From assembly GCA_964486935.1 (NCBI GenBank), contig CAZAPG010000002.1, forward strand, positions 259,062-323,061: DNA of 64,000 bases. The letters run 5' to 3'. Made by a program: the position numbers and the translations under genes. The stretch's first letter is position 1, and each line of letters opens with the position of its first letter. The notes under the pieces are model-generated. The model was not told the DNA's origin, made no database searches, and was given only the letters and a program-made list of their open reading frames with translations. This stretch comes from CAZAPG01 sp964486935. Lineage in GTDB: Bacteria; Chloroflexota; Anaerolineae; 4572-78; J111. This document shows positions 17,726 to 25,825 of this stretch, piece after piece.

Positions 17726-17766
17726 AAAAAAATGAAGACGCCCCGTGATGCGTTGACATCCGGGGC
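17726..17766 (-). terminator. Hairpin with T-run in the gap between methyltransferase and MFS genes
   Basis: On the minus strand GCCCCG-GATG pairs with CATC-a-CGGGGC (10 bp, one bulge, 6-nt loop), followed after 7 nt by seven T residues. It lies downstream of the SAM methyltransferase stop codon and upstream of the MFS gene. It is either the methyltransferase terminator or, if the promoter at 17838-17865 is used, an attenuator in the MFS leader. Confidence 0.55.
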
Positions 17767-17837
17767 CGGAAGTAACCGAAGGCGAAGCAAGCAGGTTGAA
17801 ATAATGACACCTTTAGCCTGGGTTGATAATGGGCCGG

Positions 17838-17865
17838 ATTATAGCATAAACAAGTAGGGATGCAA
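17838..17865 (-). promoter_or_regulatory. Candidate sigma-70 promoter for the MFS exporter
   Basis: On the minus strand TTGCAT and TATAAT are 16 nt apart, pointing toward the MFS gene and just past the stop of the methyltransferase gene. A transcript from here would have a leader of about 220 nt that contains the hairpin at 17740-17766. Confidence 0.5.
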
Positions 17866-17878
17866 TCTGCAAACGGTT

Positions 17879-18703
17879 TTATGCCGGCACCATTTTGCGA
17901 GCCACAAACAAGCCCCAACCCAGTTTACCCTGTTTGGCGGCTATCACCCAGCGCCCCATCGCTTCAATGGTGTAAGCGACATATTCCGCGCCAACTGCTT
18001 CATCCAGGGTGGCTCTGGCCTGCTGCATTTCTTCAATGTGGTTGGCGTAAGAGCGGGCCACATAGCGCGATAAATCGACCACTTCTGTGACCAATAACCT
18101 GGCCGCTTGCAAATGTTGCCGGTAGCTGTCAAACGTTTCCAGCGAGTCGATGTTGACCCGCTCGTAAATGCGTTGGGCTTCTTCCGGCTGCATCGGGCCG
18201 GTTTGCAGCAGGTCGGTAAAAATAAAGGTGCCGCCGGGTTGTAGTAACCGGGCGGCTTCTGAAATCACCTGGCTTCGATTGGGGGCGTGCAGCAGCGCTT
18301 CCTGACTCCAGACCACAGTGGTACAGTTGGATGCCAGCGGCACGCGGACAAAATCGGCCTCAACCGCAAAAATTCTGCGGCCCAGGCCGGCCTCCTGGCT
18401 AAACGAGAGCGAGCGCACATTCTGGCTATGCACCAGGTTGACTCCCACCACCCGGCAGCCAAAATGCTGGGCCAGATAACGGGCCGTATCGCCGTAGCCA
18501 CTGCCCAGGTCAACCACGGTGATCCCGGCGGATAGCTCTGGCAGCCGGTCTGCCAGAAAGCCTTTGGTGCGTAACTGGGCTATTCGGCGCGACTCCTCCT
18601 CAGCCTCAAACATTGCCAGGTGCAGCGCCGCCCCAAACACCGAGCGGTAAATCGGTTCAACCAGCCCTTCGTAATAAGCCTGTATTTTTTGCGCGTCGGC
18701 CAT
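17879..18703 (-). CDS. SAM-dependent methyltransferase (sarcosine/dimethylglycine-methyltransferase-like)
   Basis: The class I methyltransferase motif I is ITVVDLGSGYGDTARYLA. Motifs further on (VPLASNCTTVVWSQEALLHAPNR, LLQPGGTFIFTDLLQTGPM) are those of small-molecule N-/C-methyltransferases. The stretch RVNIDSLETFDSYRQHLQAA is reminiscent of the dimethylglycine methyltransferases that make glycine betaine. With the chosen ATG at 18703 the protein is 274 aa; the frame is open to 18778 but that would overlap the promoter. Betaine synthesis would fit the methylated-amine genes nearby, yet sterol- or quinone-like substrates cannot be excluded. Confidence 0.72.
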   Translation of the reverse strand: MADAQKIQAYYEGLVEPIYRSVFGAALHLAMFEAEEESRRIAQLRTKGFLADRLPELSAGITVVDLGSGYGDTARYLAQHFGCRVVGVNLVHSQNVRSLSFSQEAGLGRRIFAVEADFVRVPLASNCTTVVWSQEALLHAPNRSQVISEAARLLQPGGTFIFTDLLQTGPMQPEEAQRIYERVNIDSLETFDSYRQHLQAARLLVTEVVDLSRYVARSYANHIEEMQQARATLDEAVGAEYVAYTIEAMGRWVIAAKQGKLGWGLFVARKMVPA

Positions 18704-18749
18704 GAGTTGCCCCCAAAAATAAAGGTTCTTCGTTTGCAACGTGGCGTGT

Positions 18750-18778
18750 AGTATAACCAAACCCGGTGTGGCAATCAA
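18750..18778 (-). promoter_or_regulatory. Promoter of the SAM methyltransferase gene
   Basis: On the minus strand TTGATT and TATACT are separated by 17 nt. The inferred start site is about 40 nt upstream of the ATG at 18703. It is back-to-back with the pyrC promoter. Confidence 0.6.
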
Positions 18779-18781
18779 GAT

Positions 18782-18810
18782 TTGCCTCCACTCTTGATTT
18801 ATGCTACCAT
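18782..18810 (+). promoter_or_regulatory. Candidate promoter of pyrC-pyrB
   Basis: TTGCCT and TACCAT with a 17-nt spacer. It is weak in sequence, but it is placed so that the transcript would run through the leader terminator at 18895-18929 before reaching pyrC. Confidence 0.4.
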
Positions 18811-18894
18811 ACCCTCCCGGAATAAAGCAGATTGTCCGGGGCAGAATATGCTGTTACCACTACCCTTAAAAACCAAATGGTTGGCAAAATCCGG

Positions 18895-18929
18895 GGCCTG
18901 ATTCTTGTTAGAATCGGGCCTCTTTTTTT
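18895..18929 (+). terminator. Leader terminator / candidate attenuator upstream of pyrC
   Basis: GGCCTGATTCT pairs with AGAATCGGGCC (11 bp, one T-G wobble, loop TGTT), followed by CT and seven T residues: a strong intrinsic terminator. The upstream gene is divergent, so the only transcript it can stop is the one entering pyrC, 40 bp downstream. The CCGGGGC of its left arm also occurs about 56 nt earlier (18835-18841), so an alternative pairing is conceivable. Pyrimidine-responsive attenuation is inferred; no PyrR gene or recognisable PyrR-binding loop was found. Confidence 0.7.
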
Positions 18930-18969
18930 GTGTCGGCCAACAGTCACAAAAATATTGAAATGAGGTTGC

Positions 18970-20046
18970 ATGTCAATTATAACCCTGCCCGGTTTAACCG
19001 ACGTTCATACCCATCTGCGCGTGCCCGGCGGCGAACACAAGGAGGATTTTTTCACCGGCACGGCGGCGGCCCTGGCCGGAGGCATCACCACCACTCTGGC
19101 CATGCCCAACACCAGCCCGCCGTTAACCACCCCAACCACCCTGGCCCAGACTCGCCAAAAAGCCCAACGCGCCATTGTTTGCGATGTTGGGCTTTTTGCC
19201 GGGGCCAGCCCTGAGCAAATTGGGCTACTGCCCCAACTCGCTCCGCTAAGCGTAGCTCTGAAAATTTACCTCAACGACACCTTTGGCCCCCTGCGGGTAG
19301 AAGACCTGCCCACTCTGCTGGCCTGCTTTCAAACATGGCCTCGCGCCCGGCTCATTGCCATGCACGCCGAAGGCCCCAACGTGGCAATTGGTCTGGGGCT
19401 GGCCGCCGCCTACCGGCGACCGGTCCATTTTTGCCACATCAGCCGCCGGGACGAGATTGAACTGATTGCCGCCGCCAAAAAACAAGGCCTGCCCGTAACC
19501 TGCGAGGTAACGCCCCACCATCTCTTTTTAACTCAGGCCGACACCCACCGGCTGGGGCCGCTGGCCGACATGCGCCCCCGGCTGGCCAGCCAAACAGATG
19601 TTGACGCGCTCTGGCAGCACCTATCTGCCACCATCGACTGTATTGCCACCGACCACGCCCCTCATACCCTGGCCGAAAAGGAGTCGCCCAACCCGCCGCC
19701 GGGCGTGCCGGGGCTGGAAACATCGCTGCCGCTCATGCTAACCGCCGTGGCCGAGAAGCGGCTGACCATCGAGCGGTTGATTGAGTTGATGTCAACCAAC
19801 CCCCGGCGCATTTTCAACTTACCCTCGCAGCCGGACACCCGGGTTGAGGTAGACCCCCAGGCCCGGTACACCCTCTCCAACAGCGGACTCCAGACCAAAT
19901 GCGGCTGGAGTCCTTTTTTTGGCATGCAGGTTACGGGCCGGGTGCGGCGGGTGGTGCTGCGCGGCGCAGATGCGTTTGCCAACGGGCGGGTTGTGGCCCG
20001 GCCCGGCAGTGGAAAAATAGTCGAAAGTATTGACCCTAAAATTTAG
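18970..20046 (+). CDS. pyrC: Dihydroorotase, CAD-type
   Basis: It closes carbamoyl-aspartate to dihydroorotate. The metal site is complete: DVHTHLR (His13, His15), the carboxylated Lys98 in ALKIYLND, His132 in IAMHAEG, His156 in CHISRRDE and Asp228 in ATDHAPHT. At 358 aa it is much shorter than most bacterial class I enzymes. It shares long runs with the dihydroorotase domain of animal CAD as I remember it, for example GLPVTCEV-PHHLFL, PPPGVPGLET-LPL-LTAV, NPRRIFNLP and GRVRRVVLRG. The start ATG is at 18970. pyrB follows after 10 nt in the same order as in CAD. Confidence 0.95.
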   Translation: MSIITLPGLTDVHTHLRVPGGEHKEDFFTGTAAALAGGITTTLAMPNTSPPLTTPTTLAQTRQKAQRAIVCDVGLFAGASPEQIGLLPQLAPLSVALKIYLNDTFGPLRVEDLPTLLACFQTWPRARLIAMHAEGPNVAIGLGLAAAYRRPVHFCHISRRDEIELIAAAKKQGLPVTCEVTPHHLFLTQADTHRLGPLADMRPRLASQTDVDALWQHLSATIDCIATDHAPHTLAEKESPNPPPGVPGLETSLPLMLTAVAEKRLTIERLIELMSTNPRRIFNLPSQPDTRVEVDPQARYTLSNSGLQTKCGWSPFFGMQVTGRVRRVVLRGADAFANGRVVARPGSGKIVESIDPKI

Positions 20047-20056
20047 AGGAGGCAAA

Positions 20057-21055
20057 ATGTTCATTGAAAAAGAACTTCCCCGGCTGTTTAATTTTGACGA
20101 GTTGGCGCAGGCGCCCCCCATTGGCAACGGGCTAACCGGCCAGGATATTATTTCGGTCTCGCAATTTGATACAGCCAGGCTCGACTATATTTTTGCCCGC
20201 GCCCGCCAAATGCGAGAAATGGTCGAGCGGGTTGGCGCAACCAATTTGCTCAAGGGGCGGGTGCTGGCCTGTCTCTTTTACGAACCCAGTACCCGCACCA
20301 GCGCCTCGTTTATTGCCGCCATGGAGCGGCTGGGGGGCGGCATTATCCCCATTACCCAGGGGGTGCAGTTTAGCTCGGTGAGCAAGGGCGAAACCCTGGC
20401 CGACACCGTGCGTACCCTGGAGCAGTACGCCGACGTGATTGTACTGCGTCACCCCGAGCTGGGCGCGGCCCAAACCGCCGCCGATTACGCCCGCGTGCCG
20501 GTTATCAACGCCGGCGATGGCCCCGGCGAACACCCCACCCAGGCCCTGCTCGATTTGTTCACCATCAAAGAGGAGTTGGGCCGGATTGACGGCCTGAAAA
20601 TTGCGATGGTGGGAGACCTGCGCTACGGCCGCACCGTCCACTCGCTTACGCAATTGCTCATGCAGTATGATGTCAGCCTGCGCTTTGTCTCGCCGGAGAT
20701 TTTGCGCCTGCCCATGACGCTGATGAATCAGGTCATCGACGCCGGCCTCAACGTGCGCGAAACTCACGACGTAGCCGACGTGATTAAAAATGCCGACGTG
20801 CTGTACGTAACCCGCGTACAAAAAGAGCGCTTCACCGATTTGGCCCAATACGAAGAGGTGAAAGACCACTACGAAATTACGCCGGAATTGATGGCCCAGG
20901 CCAAAACCAACATGGTGGTTATGCACCCGCTGCCCCGCGTGGGCGAGATTCACTACGCTGTTGATAGCGACCCCCGCGCCGCCTACTTTCGCCAGGTAAA
21001 AAACGGCATGTACATTCGGATGGCGCTGCTGGCAGCGGTGCTGGGGCGAGCCTGA
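20057..21055 (+). CDS. pyrB: Aspartate carbamoyltransferase catalytic chain, CAD-type
   Basis: It joins carbamoyl phosphate and aspartate. CLFYEPSTRTSASFIAAMERL is the carbamoyl-phosphate loop in the form used by CAD (STRTS rather than the bacterial STRTR), INAGDGPGEHPTQALLDLFTI and MVGDLRYGRTVHSL follow, and VVMHPLPRVGEI is the aspartate-binding segment. The C-terminus (VDSDPRAAYFRQ, NGMYIRMALLA) is almost that of human CAD from memory. GAGGAGG lies 5 nt before the ATG at 20057; the frame is open to 20030 but that would overlap pyrC. No pyrI regulatory chain is present. Confidence 0.96.
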   Translation: MFIEKELPRLFNFDELAQAPPIGNGLTGQDIISVSQFDTARLDYIFARARQMREMVERVGATNLLKGRVLACLFYEPSTRTSASFIAAMERLGGGIIPITQGVQFSSVSKGETLADTVRTLEQYADVIVLRHPELGAAQTAADYARVPVINAGDGPGEHPTQALLDLFTIKEELGRIDGLKIAMVGDLRYGRTVHSLTQLLMQYDVSLRFVSPEILRLPMTLMNQVIDAGLNVRETHDVADVIKNADVLYVTRVQKERFTDLAQYEEVKDHYEITPELMAQAKTNMVVMHPLPRVGEIHYAVDSDPRAAYFRQVKNGMYIRMALLAAVLGRA

Positions 21056-21195
21056 TAAGGCGACAACAGCCGACCGGGTGATATTTGTCGCCAAAAGCCG
21101 TGACATCAGGCACTATGGGCGATTAACATTTGGCGTTACCATAATAAGGGGATTTATGAACCTCTAACCAATCGCAAAACCTCAAGGAGGCCGCC

Positions 21196-22314
21196 ATGCA
21201 GCACGACCCCTTAACCAAGCTTTACGTTGAAATTACCACGGCCTGCAATCTGGATTGCCAGATGTGCGTTCGCCGCAGTTGGCGCGAACCCATTGGCCAT
21301 ATGCCCCTGGCCCTGTTTAGCAACTTGATGGAGCAAATTAGCCAGCTTGCCGCGCCGCCCACCATCCATTTGAGCGGCTACGGCGAGCCGATGTCTCACC
21401 CGGATTTTTTGGAAATTGTGCGCCGGGCCAAGGCCACCGGCGCGCCGGTAGAGATGACCACCAACGGCACGCTGCTGAATCAAAAAACAGCCCGCTGCCT
21501 GATTGACCTGGAACTGGACCGGCTGGTCGTGTCCATCGACAGCGCCACGCCGGAACAATACGAGGATATCCGGGTTAAAAGCAGCTTCAAGCAGGTCATA
21601 GAAAATTTGCGTTACCTGCGCCGGCTCAAGCTGCGGCTAAAAGGGCGACACGGCCCGCCCCGCGTGGGCATTGCTTTTGTGGCCATGAAAAGCAACGTGG
21701 CCGAACTGCCCAAACTGCCCTGGCTGGCCACCTACATCGGCGCCGGCGAAATTCTGATTTCCAATGTTGTGCCCCACCTGCCGGAAATGGAGCGCGAAAT
21801 CCTCTATGAGCGGTCGCTGCGGTCGGCGGCTTACCGGCCCTCGCGCTGGGTGCCCAATATGAGCCTGCCCAAGTTTGACCTCAACACCGACACCCTGGCC
21901 CCGGTTAGCCAGGTGTTCGACTCAACCGTCAGCCTCAACCTGCTCGACGTGAGCCTGAGCGCCCGGAATGATTACTGCCGCTTTGCCCAGGCCGGGTACG
22001 CCGCTATTCGCTGGGATGGCGAAGTTAGCCCCTGCCTGCCTCTGCTGCACGACCACCCGATGTACCTGCTGGGCCGGCGGAAAAATGTGACCCGCTACGC
22101 CCTGGGCAATATCAATAATCAACCGTTTGACCAAATTTGGGAGTCCCCGGAATTTACCGAATTTCGGGCCAAGCTGCGTCGCTTTCCGTTTTCGCCCTGC
22201 TCTACCTGCGGCGGCTGCGAGCGTTTTCCGGCTACTTACGAAGATTGCACCGGCAACGATTTCCCCACCTGCGGCGGCTGTTTGTGGGCGCAGGGCTTTG
22301 TGCAGTGCCCCTAA
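21196..22314 (+). CDS. Radical SAM protein with SPASM-like C-terminal domain
   Basis: EITTACNLDCQMCVRRSW supplies the CxxxCxxC for the radical-SAM 4Fe-4S cluster, and IHLSGYGEPMSHPDF and MTTNGTLL are the following barrel strands. The C-terminal 110 residues hold many cysteines (CRFAQAGY, SPCLPLL, SPCSTCGGCERF, DCTGNDFPTCGGCLW), as expected for a SPASM/twitch domain carrying auxiliary clusters. Such 370-aa proteins modify peptides or mature enzymes. Overall it is reminiscent of the maturases associated with tungsten oxidoreductases, but no partner enzyme or precursor peptide gene is adjacent, so the target is unknown. AAGGAGG precedes the ATG. It lies inside the pyrimidine region without an obvious functional link. 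Confidence 0.82.
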   Translation: MQHDPLTKLYVEITTACNLDCQMCVRRSWREPIGHMPLALFSNLMEQISQLAAPPTIHLSGYGEPMSHPDFLEIVRRAKATGAPVEMTTNGTLLNQKTARCLIDLELDRLVVSIDSATPEQYEDIRVKSSFKQVIENLRYLRRLKLRLKGRHGPPRVGIAFVAMKSNVAELPKLPWLATYIGAGEILISNVVPHLPEMEREILYERSLRSAAYRPSRWVPNMSLPKFDLNTDTLAPVSQVFDSTVSLNLLDVSLSARNDYCRFAQAGYAAIRWDGEVSPCLPLLHDHPMYLLGRRKNVTRYALGNINNQPFDQIWESPEFTEFRAKLRRFPFSPCSTCGGCERFPATYEDCTGNDFPTCGGCLWAQGFVQCP

Positions 22315-22349
22315 TGCGGACAGGCCGCAAACAAACAGCAACCCGGAGA

Positions 22350-22440
22350 GTCGCCGAGATTTCACAGAGACTCGCAGAGATTTATTATTTTTTCTCAGTG
22401 TGCCTCTGTGATTTCTTCGCGTATCTCTGTGTAACAACAA
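22350..22440. repeat. CACAGAGA/CTCTGTG intergenic repeat (family D)
   Basis: The gap between two convergent genes is filled by alternating CACAGAGACTCGCAGAGA and CTCTGTGATTTCTTCGCGTATCTCTGTG units that can fold on each other. A degenerate relative lies at 60365-60410. The structure may also end transcription from both sides. Confidence 0.55.
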
Positions 22441-22449
22441 ATAGGGGTT

Positions 22450-23217
22450 TTAAGCCGGGTCGGGCAGAGGGGCGGTTTTGAGGGGGTCAAACGGAAACAC
22501 GGGGCCATCCAGGCAGGTCAGCCAGCCCTGGCCTACCTCGCAACTGCCGCACAAGCCGATGCCGCAACGCATGTGCGCTTCCCAGGCCACCTGCACCGGA
22601 ATATCTGCGGCGGCGCATTGAGCCGCCACCGCCTGCAACATTCCGACAGGGCCGCAGCTATACACCGCCTGCGGCCTGGTTGATGGGTCGGCCAGCAGGC
22701 CGGCAATCGCCTCAGTTACCAGGCCGCGCTGCCCGGCAGAGCCATCCTCGGTGGTGAGCCGCAGCGGTACCTGCAACGCCTCAAAATCGCGGGTCAGCAA
22801 AAGCTGCGCTTTGCTCCGCGCCCCAATCACCATCCACACCCGCTGCCCTTGCGCCAGCGCCCGGCGGGTCAAAAAGAGCAGCGGCGCTACGCCGTAACCA
22901 CCTCCCACCAGTAACAAATGGCTGCCGGGCCGGTCGGGCAGTTGATAGCCACGTCCCAGCGGCCCCCGCACCCAAATCGAGTCGCCCGGGTGCAGTTGGT
23001 GCAGCGCTTGGCTAAAAGGACCGACGGCGGCAACGGTCAGGCTGAGGGGGTTGGCATTAGCCAGGCTAAAGGGTTTGTCCTCTAAACCGGGCAGCCAGGC
23101 CATCACAAACTGGCCCGGCTGGGCCGCCAGCGCGCCATCCAGCACAAAGGTTTTGGTGGCGGCGTTTTCCTTTTTTATTTGCACAATTTTCAACGGGCGG
23201 GGTAAAGTGGTCTGCAT
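22450..23217 (-). CDS. pyrK: Dihydroorotate dehydrogenase electron-transfer subunit
   Basis: The 255-aa ferredoxin-reductase-like subunit has FAD motif KPFSLAN near residue 50 and the NAD-binding stretch HLLLVGGGYGVAPLLFL. The PyrK-specific 2Fe-2S loop is RCGIGLCGSCEVGQG plus a later Cys in WLTCLDG. It passes electrons from NADH to PyrD. The gene begins 6 nt after pyrD, and the presence of both subunits identifies the NAD-linked class 1B enzyme. Confidence 0.95.
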   Translation of the reverse strand: MQTTLPRPLKIVQIKKENAATKTFVLDGALAAQPGQFVMAWLPGLEDKPFSLANANPLSLTVAAVGPFSQALHQLHPGDSIWVRGPLGRGYQLPDRPGSHLLLVGGGYGVAPLLFLTRRALAQGQRVWMVIGARSKAQLLLTRDFEALQVPLRLTTEDGSAGQRGLVTEAIAGLLADPSTRPQAVYSCGPVGMLQAVAAQCAAADIPVQVAWEAHMRCGIGLCGSCEVGQGWLTCLDGPVFPFDPLKTAPLPDPA

Positions 23218-23223
23218 AACAAA

Positions 23224-24177
23224 TTACTCACCGCCGGCCAGGTGGTGACTTTTGCCGCGCAGCGCCTGAATGTTGGGCAGGTGGTGCTGTTCCATAAAAC
23301 TGACCAGCTCCTGCCCAATCTCCTGCAAGGCCGGCACGCCCCGGTAGTACACCGCCGACCCCACGCCGACCACGCTGGCCCCGGCCATCAGCATTTCGGC
23401 GGCATCCTGGCCGGTAGAGACGCCCCCCGTGCCGATAATAGGCACCCGCACAGCCTGGGCAATCTCATACACGCAGCGCAGAGCCACAGGTTTGAGCGCC
23501 GGGCCGGAGATGCCCCCCACCCGGTTACTCAGCAGCGGCCGGCCCGATGCCGGGTCGATGAGCATACCGGGCATGGTGTTGATAGCGGTGATGGCATCCG
23601 CCCCGGCTTCAACCACGGCGGCGGCAATGCGGGCGATATCCGGCACGTTTGGGGCCAGTTTGATGGCAACAGGGCAGGTGGCGACCGCCTGCTTAACCGC
23701 CTGAGTAACGGCGGCGGCGCTGTCGCTGGAGCCGGCAAAGGGCGCTCCAAACTCATCGCCCACGTTGGGGCAAGAGATGTTCACCTCAATCAAATCCGGC
23801 CCGGCAGCAGCCACGGTTTGGGCCGCCTGGGCAAACTCGCTAACGGTGCCGCCAAAAATGCTGGCGATGAGCGGCACGTTGAGCGCCTGCAACTGGGGGC
23901 GGGTTTGGGCCAGCAGCCGGGCTTCGGCCTGAGCGCCGGGGTTGGTCAGGCCGATGGCGTTAATCAGCCCGCCGCCAAAATCAAAGGCGACCGGGTTGGC
24001 GTGTCCGGCGCGGGGCGCGGGACCGCAACTTTTGGCCGTAATCATCCCCGCGCCATTTTTGGCAGCCCGCACCATCAGCGTGTCGCTGGTGCCAATAATG
24101 CCAGAGGCCAGCACCAGCGGCGTGTTGAGCTGAAAATGCAGAAAATCGCAGGCAAGTTTGGGGCGATTTGACATCAT
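23224..24177 (-). CDS. pyrD: Dihydroorotate dehydrogenase, class 1B catalytic subunit
   Basis: This 317-aa FMN barrel oxidises dihydroorotate to orotate. LIEVNISCPNVGDEFG holds the active-site cysteine of class 1 enzymes, NPVAFDFGGGLINAIGLTNPG is the N-terminal substrate/FMN loop, and VPIIGTGGVSTGQDAAEMLMAGA is the phosphate-binding end. Two adjacent ATGs can start it; the first overlaps the stop of pyrFE by 4 bp (ATGA), so the two genes are translationally coupled. pyrK follows, giving the order pyrFE-pyrD-pyrK. Confidence 0.96.
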   Translation of the reverse strand: MMSNRPKLACDFLHFQLNTPLVLASGIIGTSDTLMVRAAKNGAGMITAKSCGPAPRAGHANPVAFDFGGGLINAIGLTNPGAQAEARLLAQTRPQLQALNVPLIASIFGGTVSEFAQAAQTVAAAGPDLIEVNISCPNVGDEFGAPFAGSSDSAAAVTQAVKQAVATCPVAIKLAPNVPDIARIAAAVVEAGADAITAINTMPGMLIDPASGRPLLSNRVGGISGPALKPVALRCVYEIAQAVRVPIIGTGGVSTGQDAAEMLMAGASVVGVGSAVYYRGVPALQEIGQELVSFMEQHHLPNIQALRGKSHHLAGGE

Positions 24178-25619
24178 CCGGCGACGGTTGTTGCTTTTAA
24201 ATATTTTTTAACGGTGTCGTACTGGTCGGTATGAATTTGGCCCGACTCGTACAAAACGTCTAAAATTTCAGAGATACGCAAGGCCGCGTGCAGCCGGTAG
24301 CCGCGCTCGGCCAGAGTTTCGCGCCCGCCCTGTTCCCGGTCAATCAGCACCACTACGTCATCAATAACCAGCCCGGCGGCTTCCAGCACCTCGATGGCTT
24401 TGAGCACGCTGCCGGCAGTCGTCACCAAATCTTCAATAATAACCGCCCGATCTCCCTGGTCAAAAACGCCCTCGATGGCGTTGCCGGTGCCGTGGGTTTT
24501 GGCCTCTTTGCGGGGGTAAATGAGCGAACTGTTGGTGGTTAGCGCGGCCGCTGTGCCCAGCGTTAGCGCGGCGTAGGGTACGGCGGCCACGTGGTCAAAG
24601 GTCAGCGGGGCCAGCAGGTCGGCATAGGCCAGGGCCACCATTTTAAGCAGCAGCGAGCTGGCGCTGATACGTCTTAAATCAATATAAATGGGCGACTGTT
24701 GCCCCGACGCCAGCGTAAATTGACCAAATTGAATGCAGCCGATTTCATAAAGCTGCTGAATAATTTCGTTTTGCAGCAGGGTGATGCCTTGAGAGAGTTT
24801 GACTCGCTGCCGCACCTGATTGATTTGACCGCGCATGGCCAGCGCCTTGGCGCGGGGGGTTTTATCGTAAATGATACCGCGCGAGACCGGCACAATCAGG
24901 CCACTGCTGCTGTTATCCAGCCCCGCCGACAGCGTTTTTTCCAAATCGCCGCCCTGCGCGCCAATGCCGGGGGCCAGTATCCAGTAGGGATGGCCCAGCA
25001 TCAGGCTGCGCACGCGGGTCAGGGCATCCGGCTGGGTGGCGCCAACCACAAAGCCAATTTGCCGCACGCTACCCCAATTTTGAGCCTGGCGCACAATATG
25101 TTCAAACAGGCGTTTGTCGTGGCCAAATTCCTGAATCTCTTTGGCCGACGGGTTAGAGGTGTAGCACAGTACAAAGACCATTTTGCCGGGGTAGGCCAAA
25201 AAGGGCGTGATGCTATCCAGCCCCAAATAGGGGCTGATGGTGATGGCGTCGGCGCCCCACACTTCAAAGGCGGCGCGGGCATAAGCGGCGGCAGTGCTGC
25301 CGATATCGCCCCGTTTGGCATCGAGCAGCACCGGGATATTGTTGGGCACCAGCGCGATGGTCTGGCGCAGGGCCTCCAGACCGGCGGGGCCAAACTGCTC
25401 GTAAAAGGCGAAGTTGGGTTTGTAGCAGCAAACCAGATCGGCGGTTTGGGTGATGATGTTTTGGCCCCAGTTTACCAGAGCCTCGGTGTCGATAGTGGCG
25501 GGGAATTGGGCCGGGTAATTTTGGGGGTCGGGGTCTAGGCCAACACACAGCAGCGAGTTATTATTTTCTACAGCACAGGTTACTTTTTCAATAAATCCCT
25601 GGTTATTTGCTTTCGCCAA
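24174..25619 (-). CDS. pyrFE: Fused OMP decarboxylase - orotate phosphoribosyltransferase (UMP synthase, PyrF-PyrE order)
   Basis: One 481-aa chain performs the last two steps of UMP synthesis. Residues about 1-275 are a subfamily-2 OMP decarboxylase: LLCVGLDPDPQNYP, the catalytic PVLLDAKRGDIGSTAAAYA, and ILAPGIGAQGG. Residues about 290-480 are the phosphoribosyltransferase: FTLASGQQSPIYIDLR, LIYPRKEAKTHGTGN and the PRPP loop AVIIEDLVTTAGSVL. The domain order is the reverse of animal UMPS and matches that described for cyanobacteria and kinetoplastids. AAGGAGG lies 9 nt before a TTG at 25619 (MAKANNQGF); an open frame to 25715 runs through repeat-like sequence and is not supported. Confidence 0.95.
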   Translation of the reverse strand: MAKANNQGFIEKVTCAVENNNSLLCVGLDPDPQNYPAQFPATIDTEALVNWGQNIITQTADLVCCYKPNFAFYEQFGPAGLEALRQTIALVPNNIPVLLDAKRGDIGSTAAAYARAAFEVWGADAITISPYLGLDSITPFLAYPGKMVFVLCYTSNPSAKEIQEFGHDKRLFEHIVRQAQNWGSVRQIGFVVGATQPDALTRVRSLMLGHPYWILAPGIGAQGGDLEKTLSAGLDNSSSGLIVPVSRGIIYDKTPRAKALAMRGQINQVRQRVKLSQGITLLQNEIIQQLYEIGCIQFGQFTLASGQQSPIYIDLRRISASSLLLKMVALAYADLLAPLTFDHVAAVPYAALTLGTAAALTTNSSLIYPRKEAKTHGTGNAIEGVFDQGDRAVIIEDLVTTAGSVLKAIEVLEAAGLVIDDVVVLIDREQGGRETLAERGYRLHAALRISEILDVLYESGQIHTDQYDTVKKYLKATTVAG

Positions 25620-25825
25620 AATAATGACCCTCCTTCGAAGATAGCGCCGCAGGCCGGGGGGCTTGCCTGTGCCCGCCTTTTGGGTAGGGGGATGTCCCCC
25701 CATCTTTTTCATCACCCGTTGCAGCCGCGCAGCTTCGGTTGGTCTGCCGCAAGAATATGCTGCTCATAGTTTTGCACCGGCCGGGGGATTTGTCAATAAA
25801 CGGTTGGTCGATTGGAGCGTGGTGT

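Noticed and set aside
17706..17918. 70-codon minus-strand reading frame
   Set aside because: It overlaps a promoter and a hairpin, has no ribosome binding site and resembles no protein.
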